In this document: positions 1-8,679 of the stretch, piece by piece
Position numbering within the stretch: position 1 is the stretch's first letter
How the letters are laid out: every line of letters begins with the position of its first letter
Assembly: GCA_944325445.1 (NCBI GenBank)
Contig: CALVAG010000003.1
Location: forward strand, 62,001-126,000
From: an uncultured Bacteroidales bacterium
Lineage (GTDB): Bacteria > Bacteroidota > Bacteroidia > Bacteroidales > UBA932
Direction: 5' to 3'
DNA length: 64,000 bases
Program-made: the position numbers and the translations under genes
The notes under the pieces: model-generated
Seen by the model: only the letters and a program-made list of their open reading frames with translations
Databases searched by the model: none
Told to the model about the DNA's origin: nothing

Positions 1-741
1 GTTCCACTTGCTGGAAGCCGCTTCTATTACATCCTGTGTATCTATATCCATGGCATTGAATATCTTTGCCAACTCATTCATTAGTGCTATATTTACATCT
101 CTTTGTGTATTCTCAATTATCTTTGAAGCTTCTGCCACTCTAATTGATGGAGCTTTGTGCGTACCGTTGACAAGTACTGAATTGTATAGATTATCAACGA
201 TATCAGCCACCTCCGGCGTAGAACCCGATGTAACCTTGCGTATTTTTTCCACAGTATGTTCCTTGTCTCCTGGATTGATGCGTTCGGGAGAATAACCGGC
301 AAAGAAATCTACGTTGTACTCCAAACCTGAGACTTTTTCTATGACAGGGATGCACTCTTCTTCTGTGACACCAGGATAAACCGTGGACTCATAAATAACA
401 ATATCTCCTTTAGAGATAACTTTTCCTACTGTCTCGCTGGCTCCCCACAACGGTTTCAAATCCGGACGGTTATTTTCGTCCACAGGGGTAGGGACTGCGA
501 CAATGTAAATATTACAATTTTTAATGTCGTCTATTTTTGAAGTACATCTGAAACCGTTATCTAATGCGGATTTCAAAAGTTCATCGGAGACCTCCATTGT
601 TCCGTCATGTCCATCATTCAGCGCATTTACTCGATACTCGTTGAGATCATAACCAATTGTTGAATATTTTGTTGAGAAAAGGCGGGCCAAAGGTAGACCT
701 ACATATCCAAGGCCAACCACACAAATTTTGATTGTTTTCAC
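1..741 (-). CDS. UDP-N-acetyl sugar (ManNAc/GalNAc-type) 6-dehydrogenase, partial
   Basis: The first 247 residues are present and the 3' part runs off the left edge. Enzymes of this family oxidise a UDP-N-acetylhexosamine to the uronic acid with NAD+, supplying a precursor for surface polysaccharide. The sequence shows the Rossmann motif GLGYVG at residues 10-15, AVPTP at 82-86, [11 protein letters not shown] at 149-159, and the conserved helix AEASKIIEN at 203-211. The catalytic cysteine would lie beyond the edge. [11 protein letters not shown] points to the WecC/TviB/WbpO branch rather than UDP-glucose dehydrogenase, but the exact substrate is not certain. The start is a GTG (739-741), because no in-frame ATG lies nearby and the glycine-rich loop is placed correctly from it. 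It is the last gene seen of the minus-strand capsule operon, 97 bp after the polymerase. Confidence 0.9.
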   Translation of the reverse strand, partial: MKTIKICVVGLGYVGLPLARLFSTKYSTIGYDLNEYRVNALNDGHDGTMEVSDELLKSALDNGFRCTSKIDDIKNCNIYIVAVPTPVDENNRPDLKPLWGASETVGKVISKGDIVIYESTVYPGVTEEECIPVIEKVSGLEYNVDFFAGYSPERINPGDKEHTVEKIRKVTSGSTPEVADIVDNLYNSVLVNGTHKAPSIRVAEASKIIENTQRDVNIALMNELAKIFNAMDIDTQDVIEAASSKWN

Positions 742-838
742 TTCCTTAATATTTTTACAGTTATGGGATAATAATGTTTTATTCTAAAAACATTTAATAA
801 TACTCGATGTGTATTGTTATTTGGCTAGACGCAGAGTA

Positions 839-2125
839 CTATTTTATTTTGGGAACACAAATTATAAACAGTAAAGAGAGCAATAATCCTCCTGTCAAAA
901 GGGATGTTGTAAATGTTGCACTGTTTAATGTCATTGCAAAACTGAAAATAATTCCAAACAACAATTTGTAATTCATGCCATCTGTAAATTTATCAACAAT
1001 TCTGAGAAATATTACTAAAATCACAGGATAGACAATAATCCCAACGTAGCCAAAATTCATATACGCGTCTGAAAACAAACCGTTATTTGCAGCTATTTCT
1101 ATATTCCCTGTCGTGTGCTCTCCTATTAAATACATAATACCGTCAGTGTATGGAGTATTAAATCCGAATCTTGATAAAATTCCCTCACGCATGTAATCCA
1201 ATTCCCTAACGTTGAAAAATTCGTAATACGCATAATGTATACTGGCAGGTAATAACAATACTCTGAACGCAAAAAGTGCAGAGAAAACAGGAATGAACAA
1301 GCACAAAATAACCAAAAATAAAAAGAATGGAGGAAGGTATACAATTCTATCTTTATTATAGAATAAATAACCTACAATAGCTACGAAAAGCATAAAAATA
1401 ACTGACTTATGCCCACCTATTCCAAAATTTATTACAAATAGAAAAATTATAATTAATACTGTAAGGTATTTTTTTTTTGTTAGAAGATATAGCAGGCTTA
1501 GTGACATTATTGTGCCGGAAGAAGCCAGTATATAATCAAATATTATTGGTATGTTGTATTCTCTTGATTCAAATCTGATATCATATACATCTACTAATGA
1601 CATCTGTATTCTAAACCCCGTGAATTTATATGAAACATAAATTATTACAGCACCGATAGTTAAAAGTATTAAATATGTCCAAAATGGTGATTGCGTATGC
1701 TTTACATTGCATTTTATCGTATAGTCCGAAGCTCCAATATATAAAAATAGCAACCAATACACTGAAATTAACAAAACAAACTCCGGATAATTTGCACTGT
1801 ATTTTAGTAAGACAACAGAAGGAATGAAACTTAAAAAATATAATAACAATATTATCTGTGAGGATACTGTTTTCTTGCGGAATAGTTCAAATATAGCTGG
1901 AAATGTTAATAGTAGCACCGTCCATGATGTCACACTAGTGAAGAATGTTTTACTATTTGGACAGATTGTAAAGTATTCAAATTTGTGCATCATATTGCCA
2001 ACATAATACATGTCCAGTAAAATTTTGTATACAATAATTTGCACACCTATAATAACTTTATTGCTCAGTATCTTAGTTATACCCATTTTATAAAGTGGTT
2101 CACATGTGAACAACAAAGGATGCAC
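839..2125 (-). CDS. Wzy-like repeat-unit (O-antigen/capsule) polymerase, integral membrane protein
   Basis: A protein of up to 428 residues with about ten hydrophobic segments and a long hydrophilic loop in its second half. The motif NNGLFSDAYMNFGYVGI near residue 345 resembles oligosaccharide repeat-unit polymerases. In Wzx/Wzy pathways such a protein joins lipid-linked repeat units on the outer face of the inner membrane. The family is very divergent, so the call rests on topology, that motif and position between flippase and sugar-precursor genes. The start is uncertain: ATG at 2125 or 2086, or the MM pair further in. Codon and base use is very AT-rich compared with genes beyond 5.7 kb, as is common for laterally exchanged capsule genes. 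Confidence 0.75.
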   Translation of the reverse strand: MHPLLFTCEPLYKMGITKILSNKVIIGVQIIVYKILLDMYYVGNMMHKFEYFTICPNSKTFFTSVTSWTVLLLTFPAIFELFRKKTVSSQIILLLYFLSFIPSVVLLKYSANYPEFVLLISVYWLLFLYIGASDYTIKCNVKHTQSPFWTYLILLTIGAVIIYVSYKFTGFRIQMSLVDVYDIRFESREYNIPIIFDYILASSGTIMSLSLLYLLTKKKYLTVLIIIFLFVINFGIGGHKSVIFMLFVAIVGYLFYNKDRIVYLPPFFLFLVILCLFIPVFSALFAFRVLLLPASIHYAYYEFFNVRELDYMREGILSRFGFNTPYTDGIMYLIGEHTTGNIEIAANNGLFSDAYMNFGYVGIIVYPVILVIFLRIVDKFTDGMNYKLLFGIIFSFAMTLNSATFTTSLLTGGLLLSLLFIICVPKIK

Positions 2126-2366
2126 CTACAATTTATTTTCACGCTTTAGTTGTTGATTATTTAAAACATAACCCAACTATTAATGGTCAAAGAAGGTGTG
2201 TCCTTTTAACTACTAATTACTATAATCTTTAACAGAACAACTTGTTTAAGTGCTTCTCATACATGTTATTTGAAGTTTGTTTAGAACTGTGAAACTACTT
2301 ACTCCTATTTTATGCTCATTTTTAACCATTTACTAGCAAATTCCTGCATTAAAAATACAACAGGAA
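2126..2366. other. AT-rich intergenic stretch inside the capsule operon, with a small hairpin
   Basis: There is no convincing reading frame. An 8-bp inverted repeat, AATTCCTG (2339-2346) and CAGGAATT (2361-2368), overlaps the stop codon of the upstream HAD/SGNH gene. Read on the minus strand it is followed only by a short T-rich stretch, so it could be a weak attenuator or an mRNA-end structure. The length (241 bp) is unusual between genes of one operon and may mark a junction between exchanged segments. Confidence 0.4.
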
Positions 2367-4220
2367 TTATCGAAGCCTGAGAAAGAATCTTTTATAAATT
2401 GTTCTTTTCAAATGTCCCCATATGACCTGGAGGTAGTTTGTGCTGGATATCTTGGCACCTCCTAATGAATTAACATATGCAATAAATTCCTTAGCCATTT
2501 TGTAGTAGACCAGTTTAGAGTAATGGTTGATGTTGTCGAAATAATCGGCTTGAGATTTGATATATTGATTCACATCCAAAAGGTATACATAATCTTTTCC
2601 TTGAAAGGTGTTTCTGAGTGTATGATTTATTTCTCTATGTATCTGCTCCTTACCACTCAAAAATAAATATGGGGAATGATTTGCATAGTGAAATGGCAAT
2701 TCCGACAACAACAGTAATACAAATCTCGTCTTGGCATTTTTCCTTAAGACGGCATCTATGATATACGCATAGTTCTCAGCGATTTCTTTTGCCGAGAAAG
2801 AAGAAGTTTTAAATTGCCTAGAAAAGTTTTCAAGACTTTTCAGATCGAAATGACAGCGGGCGGTCATAACTGATTTATGAATGTATTCTTCCCAATAACA
2901 GCTACTTGTAAGCGGCTTGTCATGCAATCCAAATGGCAGACGAAAACCGTTTCCATCGGTATATACTGCTAATGTAGCATCCATCAAAGGGGAAAGACAA
3001 ATCACATCGTATTTTCCTGAAAACAACGTAGTATCATAAGCCTTGGGAGACAAGAACGGATATTGGTCGCACAAGGCTTTCCACTTTTGCTCGGGAAACA
3101 TCAGGCTGTTGAGCAGATTAAGCGAGTGGTTATAGAAGTCCGCTTGATTCCCATCCTGGTCAAAAAAATTAAACTCTGAGGTAATTTCACAACCGGACTT
3201 TTCAATATAAGAAGCCATTACCTGTAAATCACAAGGTCCTTTGAGTAATATCTTCTCGTAAGAATTAGTATTCTTCTTTTGTGTTTCTTCAAAGGAGTCT
3301 ACTTGCCGAATGTAATCTGGCATCCCTTTATCTTTTGATACGGAACCGGATACGGGAGGAACAACTGTTAACGTAGGATAGCCAAGATATGCGTATACAT
3401 ATTGTTCAATCCCCATTCCCATTGTACGACAGGAAAAGAGAAAATGTTCCAATATGCTATTCCGCACAGCATAGAAACCCACAAGACCGTACACTCCGTA
3501 GTTGTCAGCCACCATCACCGCACCTGCATTAACCTCTTTATCAGATAATAAATCGGTAAGTTCTTGCTTAGTGATACGTTTTTTTGTGAAATTCAACTGA
3601 TTACTTCTTGTAATCAATTCAACAATGCGATCAGTCTCTTTTTGAAGGTTTGTCAAGAAGCATATTTTTATACCACTATTTTTTAGAAACTCTTCGTTTG
3701 ATGAGAAAATATTTGCATCTTTCCGTTTCTTTTCCAATATTTTATATTGATTTAGACGGGTCAGTCCAGTATCATCTTTTCCCAGACTATCTACACAAGA
3801 TAACAAGAAAGGAATTATATCTGGTGTGGCCACCATCAGGGTAGGACACATGAATTCTGCCTCTGCAAGGTTGGAAGGATTGTCATCTATAAACAGGGCA
3901 TTGGCCTCACGCAGAGCCATATCAGCAATCAGTTGTTTTATTCGTCCTCCTTTGGGGGCCCAGTTAATCGAATTAAATACAAAAAAATCGGCTATCTTCT
4001 GCCTCTTCAATTCAGTTTCAGCACATTGAGCATCATTCTTTGAACATATAGTATTTATAATTCCCCGATAGGACAATAATTTGACCAGTTGTATATGTTC
4101 TTCTATTGGGATTACTGTACTATCTTTTCCGTTATCGGACAAGGTCCCTTTCCAGAAGGTTTCATCCAAATCCCAGATTATCAGCTTAACTTTACAGATG
4201 TCTTCTTTTTGAAACTTCAT
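2367..4220 (-). CDS. FkbH-like HAD-IIIC protein with acyltransferase-like and C-terminal SGNH-like regions
   Basis: 617 residues from the chosen start. The N-terminus has the HAD nucleophile motif DLDETFW (residues 17-23) of the HAD-IIIC/FkbH group. A GNAT-like segment with the FkbH signature CRTMGMGIEQYVYAYL begins at about residue 264. The C-terminal half (about 320-590) has an SGNH/GDSL look, ending in a YFDNINHYSKLVYYKMA stretch that could carry the Asp-His pair. FkbH enzymes load a glyceryl group from 1,3-bisphosphoglycerate onto a carrier protein; here the context suggests acyl or glyceryl decoration of a polysaccharide, which is inference. The ATG at 4218-4220 overlaps the flippase stop (ATGA), indicating translational coupling and fixing the start. 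A longer reading back to 4298 is less likely. Confidence 0.8.
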   Translation of the reverse strand: MKFQKEDICKVKLIIWDLDETFWKGTLSDNGKDSTVIPIEEHIQLVKLLSYRGIINTICSKNDAQCAETELKRQKIADFFVFNSINWAPKGGRIKQLIADMALREANALFIDDNPSNLAEAEFMCPTLMVATPDIIPFLLSCVDSLGKDDTGLTRLNQYKILEKKRKDANIFSSNEEFLKNSGIKICFLTNLQKETDRIVELITRSNQLNFTKKRITKQELTDLLSDKEVNAGAVMVADNYGVYGLVGFYAVRNSILEHFLFSCRTMGMGIEQYVYAYLGYPTLTVVPPVSGSVSKDKGMPDYIRQVDSFEETQKKNTNSYEKILLKGPCDLQVMASYIEKSGCEITSEFNFFDQDGNQADFYNHSLNLLNSLMFPEQKWKALCDQYPFLSPKAYDTTLFSGKYDVICLSPLMDATLAVYTDGNGFRLPFGLHDKPLTSSCYWEEYIHKSVMTARCHFDLKSLENFSRQFKTSSFSAKEIAENYAYIIDAVLRKNAKTRFVLLLLSELPFHYANHSPYLFLSGKEQIHREINHTLRNTFQGKDYVYLLDVNQYIKSQADYFDNINHYSKLVYYKMAKEFIAYVNSLGGAKISSTNYLQVIWGHLKRTIYKRFFLRLR

Positions 4221-5581
4221 GATTGTTTTTTTATTATTATCAGTGAAACTACTAAGTATAATATACTCGCCAGTCCGTCTGAAATGCAAAAAGCCCATAC
4301 CCCTCCCATGAATCCATAAATAGGAATCATCAAAAAGGCGATAGCTAAGGAAACTACTGCAGAAAATGAATATATATACATATAAATAGAATCAGCACGC
4401 ATAGAAATCAGAAACTGATTGAATACGAACCCCAACGCACTGACAAATAAGTAAACGGCATATATTGGCAGTGCCTGAGAAATCTCTGCATACTCGTCCG
4501 TGAAAAGGATATTGACCATCCAGTTTGGGGCAAAGAACATGGGAATTGCAAAAATACTTACACATAAAATCATTGATAACGAGTATTTTTTCAGGAAGTT
4601 CATCTTAGATAATTTTGTATGTTTGGGCATACAAATTTCTGCCATCTTCGGGTTTCCGACTCTCCCGACTTGCATCAGAAAAAATTTTGCAATAGTAGCT
4701 AATTGTAGACATGCAGCATACAATCCTACGGAAGCTGTATCAGTATAATGATTCATTATCAAACGAATCATTGGCCCAAATGCTACTCCAATTACACAAC
4801 ATAAGGCTATAGCAAAACCTTTCTTGTAGAGTTCAGCAAGATTTCTTACCTTGACACCAACAAAAAGATTGATTCCTGATTGGCCTATAATTTCCTTATA
4901 TTGCATGAATATAATGACCAACCAAGAAGTAGCAAGCACAATGGCTGCGTTTATCAATGATATGGTATGTGTAAACAACAAAACACTCCATATACCTGCC
5001 AAAAAAAGCACTTTTTGGATCAAATAATAAATAGAATGCCAACTCATCAGCCGGAAAGATTCATACACCGGCATAAAATCAAGAGAAATCAGGCAAGGCG
5101 TAATGATTAATAACAAATAACTCCAACTAAGCCGCGCATCCAGCCAATTGCAACTCACAACAGCTACTAATACAAATAGTGTCAAGTTAAGTATTTCTAA
5201 CCATACAGTGTGAGTAATAAGCGAATCTCTGTTTTCAGGATTCTGTATTAACTCTCTCAGCATAGTCTTCTCCCGACCATAACGTACGAATTGGGAGCCG
5301 ACCTCACCTATGGCTAAATAATATGAGTATATACCGAACAAAGAGGCCCCCATCACATTGGCTAGTTTTACGTTTGTCACCATGATTAGTAATCCTCCTA
5401 GTGCATTAAATATTGTTAAACCCAAAATGTTCTTTATTGCATTTTCATGTTGCAGAATGTAGCTGAACAAATTGTTGTGCGGGAATTTATTGGAAAGAAC
5501 GGATACAAATTTATTTACTACCCACTTCAACGCCGTATCAATACTGTATAATATGGCGTTACGCCGCTTATTAATATACAT
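4217..5581 (-). CDS. Wzx-like polysaccharide flippase (MATE/MVF superfamily)
   Basis: 454 residues with about twelve hydrophobic segments and a polar N-terminus of about 50 residues. The family flips undecaprenyl-diphosphate-linked repeat units across the inner membrane. GLTIFNALGGLLIMVTNVKLA and the following small-residue-rich helix (MGASLFGIYSYYLA) are typical of the first two helices of polysaccharide-transport proteins. It is the second gene of the minus-strand locus, 119 bp after upxY, and its stop overlaps the next gene by four bases. It is AT-rich like the genes after it, whereas upxY is not, so the base composition changes between 5581 and 5701. Confidence 0.88.
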   Translation of the reverse strand: MYINKRRNAILYSIDTALKWVVNKFVSVLSNKFPHNNLFSYILQHENAIKNILGLTIFNALGGLLIMVTNVKLANVMGASLFGIYSYYLAIGEVGSQFVRYGREKTMLRELIQNPENRDSLITHTVWLEILNLTLFVLVAVVSCNWLDARLSWSYLLLIITPCLISLDFMPVYESFRLMSWHSIYYLIQKVLFLAGIWSVLLFTHTISLINAAIVLATSWLVIIFMQYKEIIGQSGINLFVGVKVRNLAELYKKGFAIALCCVIGVAFGPMIRLIMNHYTDTASVGLYAACLQLATIAKFFLMQVGRVGNPKMAEICMPKHTKLSKMNFLKKYSLSMILCVSIFAIPMFFAPNWMVNILFTDEYAEISQALPIYAVYLFVSALGFVFNQFLISMRADSIYMYIYSFSAVVSLAIAFLMIPIYGFMGGVWAFCISDGLASILYLVVSLIIIKKQS

Positions 5582-5700
5582 TGTTATTTATCAAAATATT
5601 AGTAATCAAAATTGGCATGCCATTCTAATCTAATCCTTACGCACTGCAATATTTTTTGCTTCTCATTATTGAATTTCTTTTATACTACTTATTTCTCTCC

Positions 5701-6231
5701 TCACTCCACCTTCTCCACCAGACTTGGGTGGATTGCGGCAATGGCGACTGCCATTACACCGGGGATGGCTATGACCACCCTTTTTTCTTTCGCTCCCTTG
5801 ACTCTCATGAAGGTACCTATCTGGCCTTCGAACTCGCCGCCCGTAACGCGGACCCTGTCGCCCTTTGCAAGGTCTACATCCGAGGCCTTGAGGAAGATGA
5901 ACTGGTCGTTGTAACTCCCTATCGCCGCTATGAAACGCTGCATCTGATCTTCGGGAACGATTATCTTCTCGCGGCTGCGGCTGTCCACCATATATTGAAG
6001 ATACTCCAGACCCTTTTTTACCGTCTGTATTACACTCTGGCTGCCGTAGACGAACAGCAGGTTGCCTACGACCGGGGTATATTTCCTGACTTTTCTGTTA
6101 TGGATTATCTTCTCTTCCCACTTCATCGGGACAAAGCACTGCAGACCTGCCTGCTCGAGACGCCTTTTGGCTTCCGCCCCGCGCCTGTAGGTTGCTCTCA
6201 TTGCATACCAGAGATTTTCTTCTGCAGACAT
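5701..6231 (-). CDS. UpxY-family transcription antiterminator (NusG paralogue) of the capsule operon
   Basis: 176 residues. A NusG N-terminal domain (about 1-110, starting NLWYAMRATYRRGAEAKRRLE) is followed by a KOW domain (about 118-170) with KGDRVRVTGGEFEGQIGTF. In Bacteroides, UpxY proteins bind RNA polymerase in the untranslated leader of their own capsule operon and prevent early termination; they are usually the first gene of the locus, as here. The normal partner UpxZ, which blocks UpxY proteins of other loci, is not found downstream. Base composition matches the chromosome rather than the AT-rich genes it precedes. The leader to its right contains a perfect hairpin at 6328-6350. This is not the housekeeping NusG, which normally sits with secE and rplK. 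Confidence 0.9.
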   Translation of the reverse strand: MSAEENLWYAMRATYRRGAEAKRRLEQAGLQCFVPMKWEEKIIHNRKVRKYTPVVGNLLFVYGSQSVIQTVKKGLEYLQYMVDSRSREKIIVPEDQMQRFIAAIGSYNDQFIFLKASDVDLAKGDRVRVTGGEFEGQIGTFMRVKGAKEKRVVIAIPGVMAVAIAAIHPSLVEKVE

Positions 6232-6327
6232 ATTCCGTCTTTATTCCGACAGTGCATACCTCTGGGGCTTTGAGTCTAATGCAATGCATTAAGAATCAAA
6301 TGAATAAACCTTGCCCCGAGAATTTAT

Positions 6328-6350
6328 CCCGTCTCTTGGTAAGAGACGGG
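6328..6350. promoter_or_regulatory. Perfect 10-bp hairpin in the upxY leader region
   Basis: CCCGTCTCTT (6328-6337) and AAGAGACGGG (6341-6350) form an exact inverted repeat with a 3-base loop, about 97 bp upstream of the upxY start. No T-run follows on either strand, so it is not a plain intrinsic terminator. It may be a pausing or recruitment element for UpxY in the operon leader, which is inference. The rest of 6232-6507 holds no gene I can support and no clear promoter box. Confidence 0.5.
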
Positions 6351-6507
6351 CATATTTTGGAGAAACATTATGGGCAACAGGGGAGGAGGGATGCCGATAC
6401 GGCAGAGGAATGTTATCAAAGGGCAGGCAATATAAATGAGCCTGAGTGCCGTCTGAAACCCCGATCATTTGAAAATTGCTAAATTCGCATGCGAAAATCT
6501 ATCCGTT

Positions 6508-7119
6508 ATGACAGGAAAACGCACAGTTGACATGCAGTCGTGGCCAAGACGCGAGCATTACAGGTATTTCGGAGAATTGGATGATCCATATTTCGGTATC
6601 ACTGCAAAGGCTGATTTCACTTCATGCTACATGCAGGCGAAGCAGGAGGGAGCCTCCTTTTTCCTTTATTCATTACACAAGATATTGAGAGCTGTCAATG
6701 CCATTGACGAGTTCCGCTACAGGGTTGAGGACGGGAACATTGTCCTGTATGACCTTATCGGTGCCAGTCCGACAATCGGCAGGGAAGACGGGAGTTTCGG
6801 TTTCGGGGTTTTCGAATACCATGAGGACAGGAAGCTGTTCACAGAGGAGGCCTTAAAAGAGATAACCCGCGTGAAAAACGCTTCCGGGCTGTGTCTCGGA
6901 GAAGGGGAGTCGAGGAATGACCTGATCTATTATTCCTCGATACCCTGGATAGACTTCACAGACCTCAAGCATGCCGGAAAGATGTCCAAGGGGCAATCAG
7001 TCCCGAGAATCTCCACCGGAAAGCTGGTCCATCAGGAAGACAGACTGTCAGGAAGATATAGAATATTGTTCGAATCAAGTGTGAGAATATATCCGCGCGA
7101 TTGCGGATTAAGATTGTAG
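6508..7119 (+). pseudogene. C-terminally truncated chloramphenicol acetyltransferase-like protein
   Basis: 203 residues from the ATG at 6508, or 216 from 6469. The N-terminal part aligns with type A chloramphenicol acetyltransferases: SWPRREHYRYF near residue 9 and SSIPWIDFTDLKH and SVPRISTGK near 145-175. The family normally continues into a VxVHHxxxDGxH segment that holds the catalytic histidine. Here, after GKLVHQEDRL, the sequence becomes unrelated (SGRYRILFESSVRIYPRD) and stops. Neither other frame restores the motif, so a deletion or replacement of the end is more likely than a single frameshift. It is probably inactive. It sits alone, divergent from upxY, and is followed 15 bp later by a terminator. 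CAT-like proteins also occur as uncharacterised chromosomal acetyltransferases, so it is not evidence of drug resistance. Confidence 0.75.
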
Positions 7120-7133
7120 ATGAGATATAAAAC

Positions 7134-7169
7134 AAAAGACCGAAGCGGGTTGAACTGCTTCGGTCTTTT
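7134..7169. terminator. Bidirectional intrinsic terminator
   Basis: The 13-bp stem AAAAGACCGAAGC (7134-7146) pairs with GCTTCGGTCTTTT (7157-7169) across a 10-base loop. A-rich and T-rich flanks allow function for the acetyltransferase relic (plus) and for rpmH (minus), whose stop is 20 bp to the right. Confidence 0.85.
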
Positions 7170-7188
7170 GTGTCTATAGATAAATATC

Positions 7189-7341
7189 TTAGAACAAATC
7201 TTCCGACGATACTGTCAATTTCTTGCGGCCTCTTTTGCGGCGTGCTGCCAGGACTCTGCGTCCGTTGGGTGTAGACATACGCTCACGGAAGCCATGTTTG
7301 TTGCGACGTTTGCGTTGTGATGGTTGGAATGTGCGTTTCAT
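7189..7341 (-). CDS. rpmH: 50S ribosomal protein L34 (bL34)
   Basis: 50 residues, starting [18 protein letters not shown], rich in Arg/Lys, with the core [20 protein letters not shown]34 is a small protein of the large ribosomal subunit. The C-terminus has a short acidic tail (SSEDLF). It is monocistronic here: its own promoter lies at 7378-7408 and a terminator at 7134-7169. The classical rpmH-dnaA adjacency is absent; dnaA is about 27 kb away. Confidence 0.98.
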   Translation of the reverse strand: MKRTFQPSQRKRRNKHGFRERMSTPNGRRVLAARRKRGRKKLTVSSEDLF

Positions 7342-7377
7342 ATTATGACAATTTTATTATTTCTCTTTTTGGGAGGG

Positions 7378-7408
7378 CAAAGGTAGTATTTTCATTTTTA
7401 TTTTCAAA
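7378..7408 (-). promoter_or_regulatory. rpmH promoter (Bacteroidota type)
   Basis: Read on the minus strand: TTTG (7405-7408), a 19-base spacer, then TACCTTTG (7378-7385). This is an exact match to the TTTG/TAnnTTTG consensus, about 37 bp before the rpmH start codon. Confidence 0.8.
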
Positions 7409-7420
7409 AATTATTTGATT

Positions 7421-8038
7421 TCATCTTTTTATTTCAACTATCCTTTTGCCTGTAAAATATTCGTCTTTGAAAAAGCGGCTTATATCTGTAACCTCTATAA
7501 GTTCTCTTCTGATTTTGCATTTATGGGCAGCCAGCTCTACCTCTACCGCAATATCCCCGCCTTTAAGATAGAGGATGCTCTTTTTATATTTATCCTTCAC
7601 CCACGGATAAAAAAGCGAAAGTTCCGTTACGGCGCGCGAAACCACATAATCGAAACTGCCCTTCATCTCCTCCACACGGGTTTTGACGGCCTCTGTATTT
7701 TCAAGTCCGAGCTCTTTTGCGATCTCACTGACAACCATAATCTTTTTCCCTATTGAATCCGCAAGGGTGAAGCGGCACCCGGGGTAGAGTATGGCAAGCG
7801 GAATCCCCGGGAAACCTCCGCCTGTCCCCACATCCAGAACGGTGCTGCCCTTTTCGAAAGGGCGATATTTTGCAATTGCCAGCGAATGGAGCACATGGTG
7901 GGTATAGAGATTCTCTATATCCTTGCGGCTTATTACATTTATCTTTTCGTTCCACTCCCTGTAAAGGGGATAGAGCTTTTCGAATTTCAGGCGCATCCCT
8001 TCGTCCAGCCCCGGAAAATATTTTAAGATTTCTTCCAT
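7421..8038 (-). CDS. rsmG: 16S rRNA (guanine527-N7)-methyltransferase
   Basis: 205 residues. RsmG methylates G527 of 16S rRNA with S-adenosylmethionine. The SAM-binding motif VLDVGTGGGFPGIPLA lies at about residues 68-83, and YTHHVLHSLA (about 45-54) and FDYVVSRAV (about 130) are characteristic. It starts directly after the stop of the sigma-factor gene with no spacer (stop 8039-8041, start at 8038), so the two are almost certainly translated from one mRNA. No terminator is seen between it and the rpmH promoter. Confidence 0.96.
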   Translation of the reverse strand: MEEILKYFPGLDEGMRLKFEKLYPLYREWNEKINVISRKDIENLYTHHVLHSLAIAKYRPFEKGSTVLDVGTGGGFPGIPLAILYPGCRFTLADSIGKKIMVVSEIAKELGLENTEAVKTRVEEMKGSFDYVVSRAVTELSLFYPWVKDKYKKSILYLKGGDIAVEVELAAHKCKIRRELIEVTDISRFFKDEYFTGKRIVEIKR

Positions 8039-8641
8039 CTACTTTTCTATTAATTTAGACAACAATATCTTGGCCCTTCTCAATTTTGTCTTCACGCTAT
8101 TTACAGGCATGTCCAGTTTTTGGGCGATTTCCTGATATTCGTACTCTTTTATAAAACGCATTATGGCAATCTGCCTGTACCCTTCGGGAAGGTTTTCTAT
8201 ATGCTCTATGAGGAGGGAGTATTCCTGGTCGCTTATCATTTTCTCCTCAGGCGAGGTGCTGCCGGCAACATTCCTGGCCTGCCGCTCATTCTTTTTATCT
8301 GCAGTCATGCCAGAAGCCAAAACTATTTTCCTCTTTCTGGAGTAATCGATGGCTATATTTTTGGCTATCGTATAAATCCATGTGGAAAACTCATATTGCG
8401 GATTATAATCCTTAAGCCTGCTGAAGGCCCTTTGGAACGCCTCCTGACAGATATCTTCTGGCTCCTCCGCCGTCTCATTTTCCCCCTCTGCCGTGCCTAT
8501 CAATTCGTTTATATGTGAAATCACGCCGTTGCGGTAGCGTTCTGTCAGGGCGGAGTAGGCGAGGGGCTCTCCGTTCAGGGCCAACCTTATAATCTCCCTG
8601 TCGGGCAGTTTCCCATATTCATAATTCTTCTCCGCCATCAT
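8039..8641 (-). CDS. ECF-like RNA polymerase sigma factor
   Basis: 200 residues from the ATG at 8641 (a second ATG follows directly). Sigma-70 region 2 is seen at PEDICQEAFQRAFSRLKDY through FSTWIYTIAKNIAIDYSR, and region 4 at LPEGYRQIAIMRFIKEYEY and the helix-turn-helix IAQKLDMPVNSVKTKLRRAK near the C-terminus. Regions 1 and 3 are absent, as in ECF factors. No anti-sigma gene is adjacent; it sits between polA (38 bp upstream) and rsmG. Similar sigma genes next to polA or rsmG occur in other Bacteroidota, so it may be a general rather than a specialised regulator. Its target promoters cannot be told from the sequence. Confidence 0.9.
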   Translation of the reverse strand: MMAEKNYEYGKLPDREIIRLALNGEPLAYSALTERYRNGVISHINELIGTAEGENETAEEPEDICQEAFQRAFSRLKDYNPQYEFSTWIYTIAKNIAIDYSRKRKIVLASGMTADKKNERQARNVAGSTSPEEKMISDQEYSLLIEHIENLPEGYRQIAIMRFIKEYEYQEIAQKLDMPVNSVKTKLRRAKILLSKLIEK

Positions 8642-8679
8642 ATATCTATAATACAGTATTGCGACAGCCTGACGGCAAT

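Noticed and set aside
5656-6273. 205-residue plus-strand frame opposite upxY
   Set aside because: It has no family features and is antisense to a clear NusG-like gene.
6328-6350. Invertible-promoter repeat of the capsule locus
   Set aside because: Invertible promoters have inverted repeats roughly a hundred or more bases apart; here the loop is three bases and no recombinase gene is near.
6192-6482. 96-residue plus-strand frame upstream of the acetyltransferase relic
   Set aside because: It overlaps the upxY start and contains the hairpin; composition and sequence look non-coding.
8039-8641. ECF sigma with an anti-sigma partner as a surface-signalling system
   Set aside because: No anti-sigma or TonB transducer gene is adjacent; neighbours are polA and rsmG.
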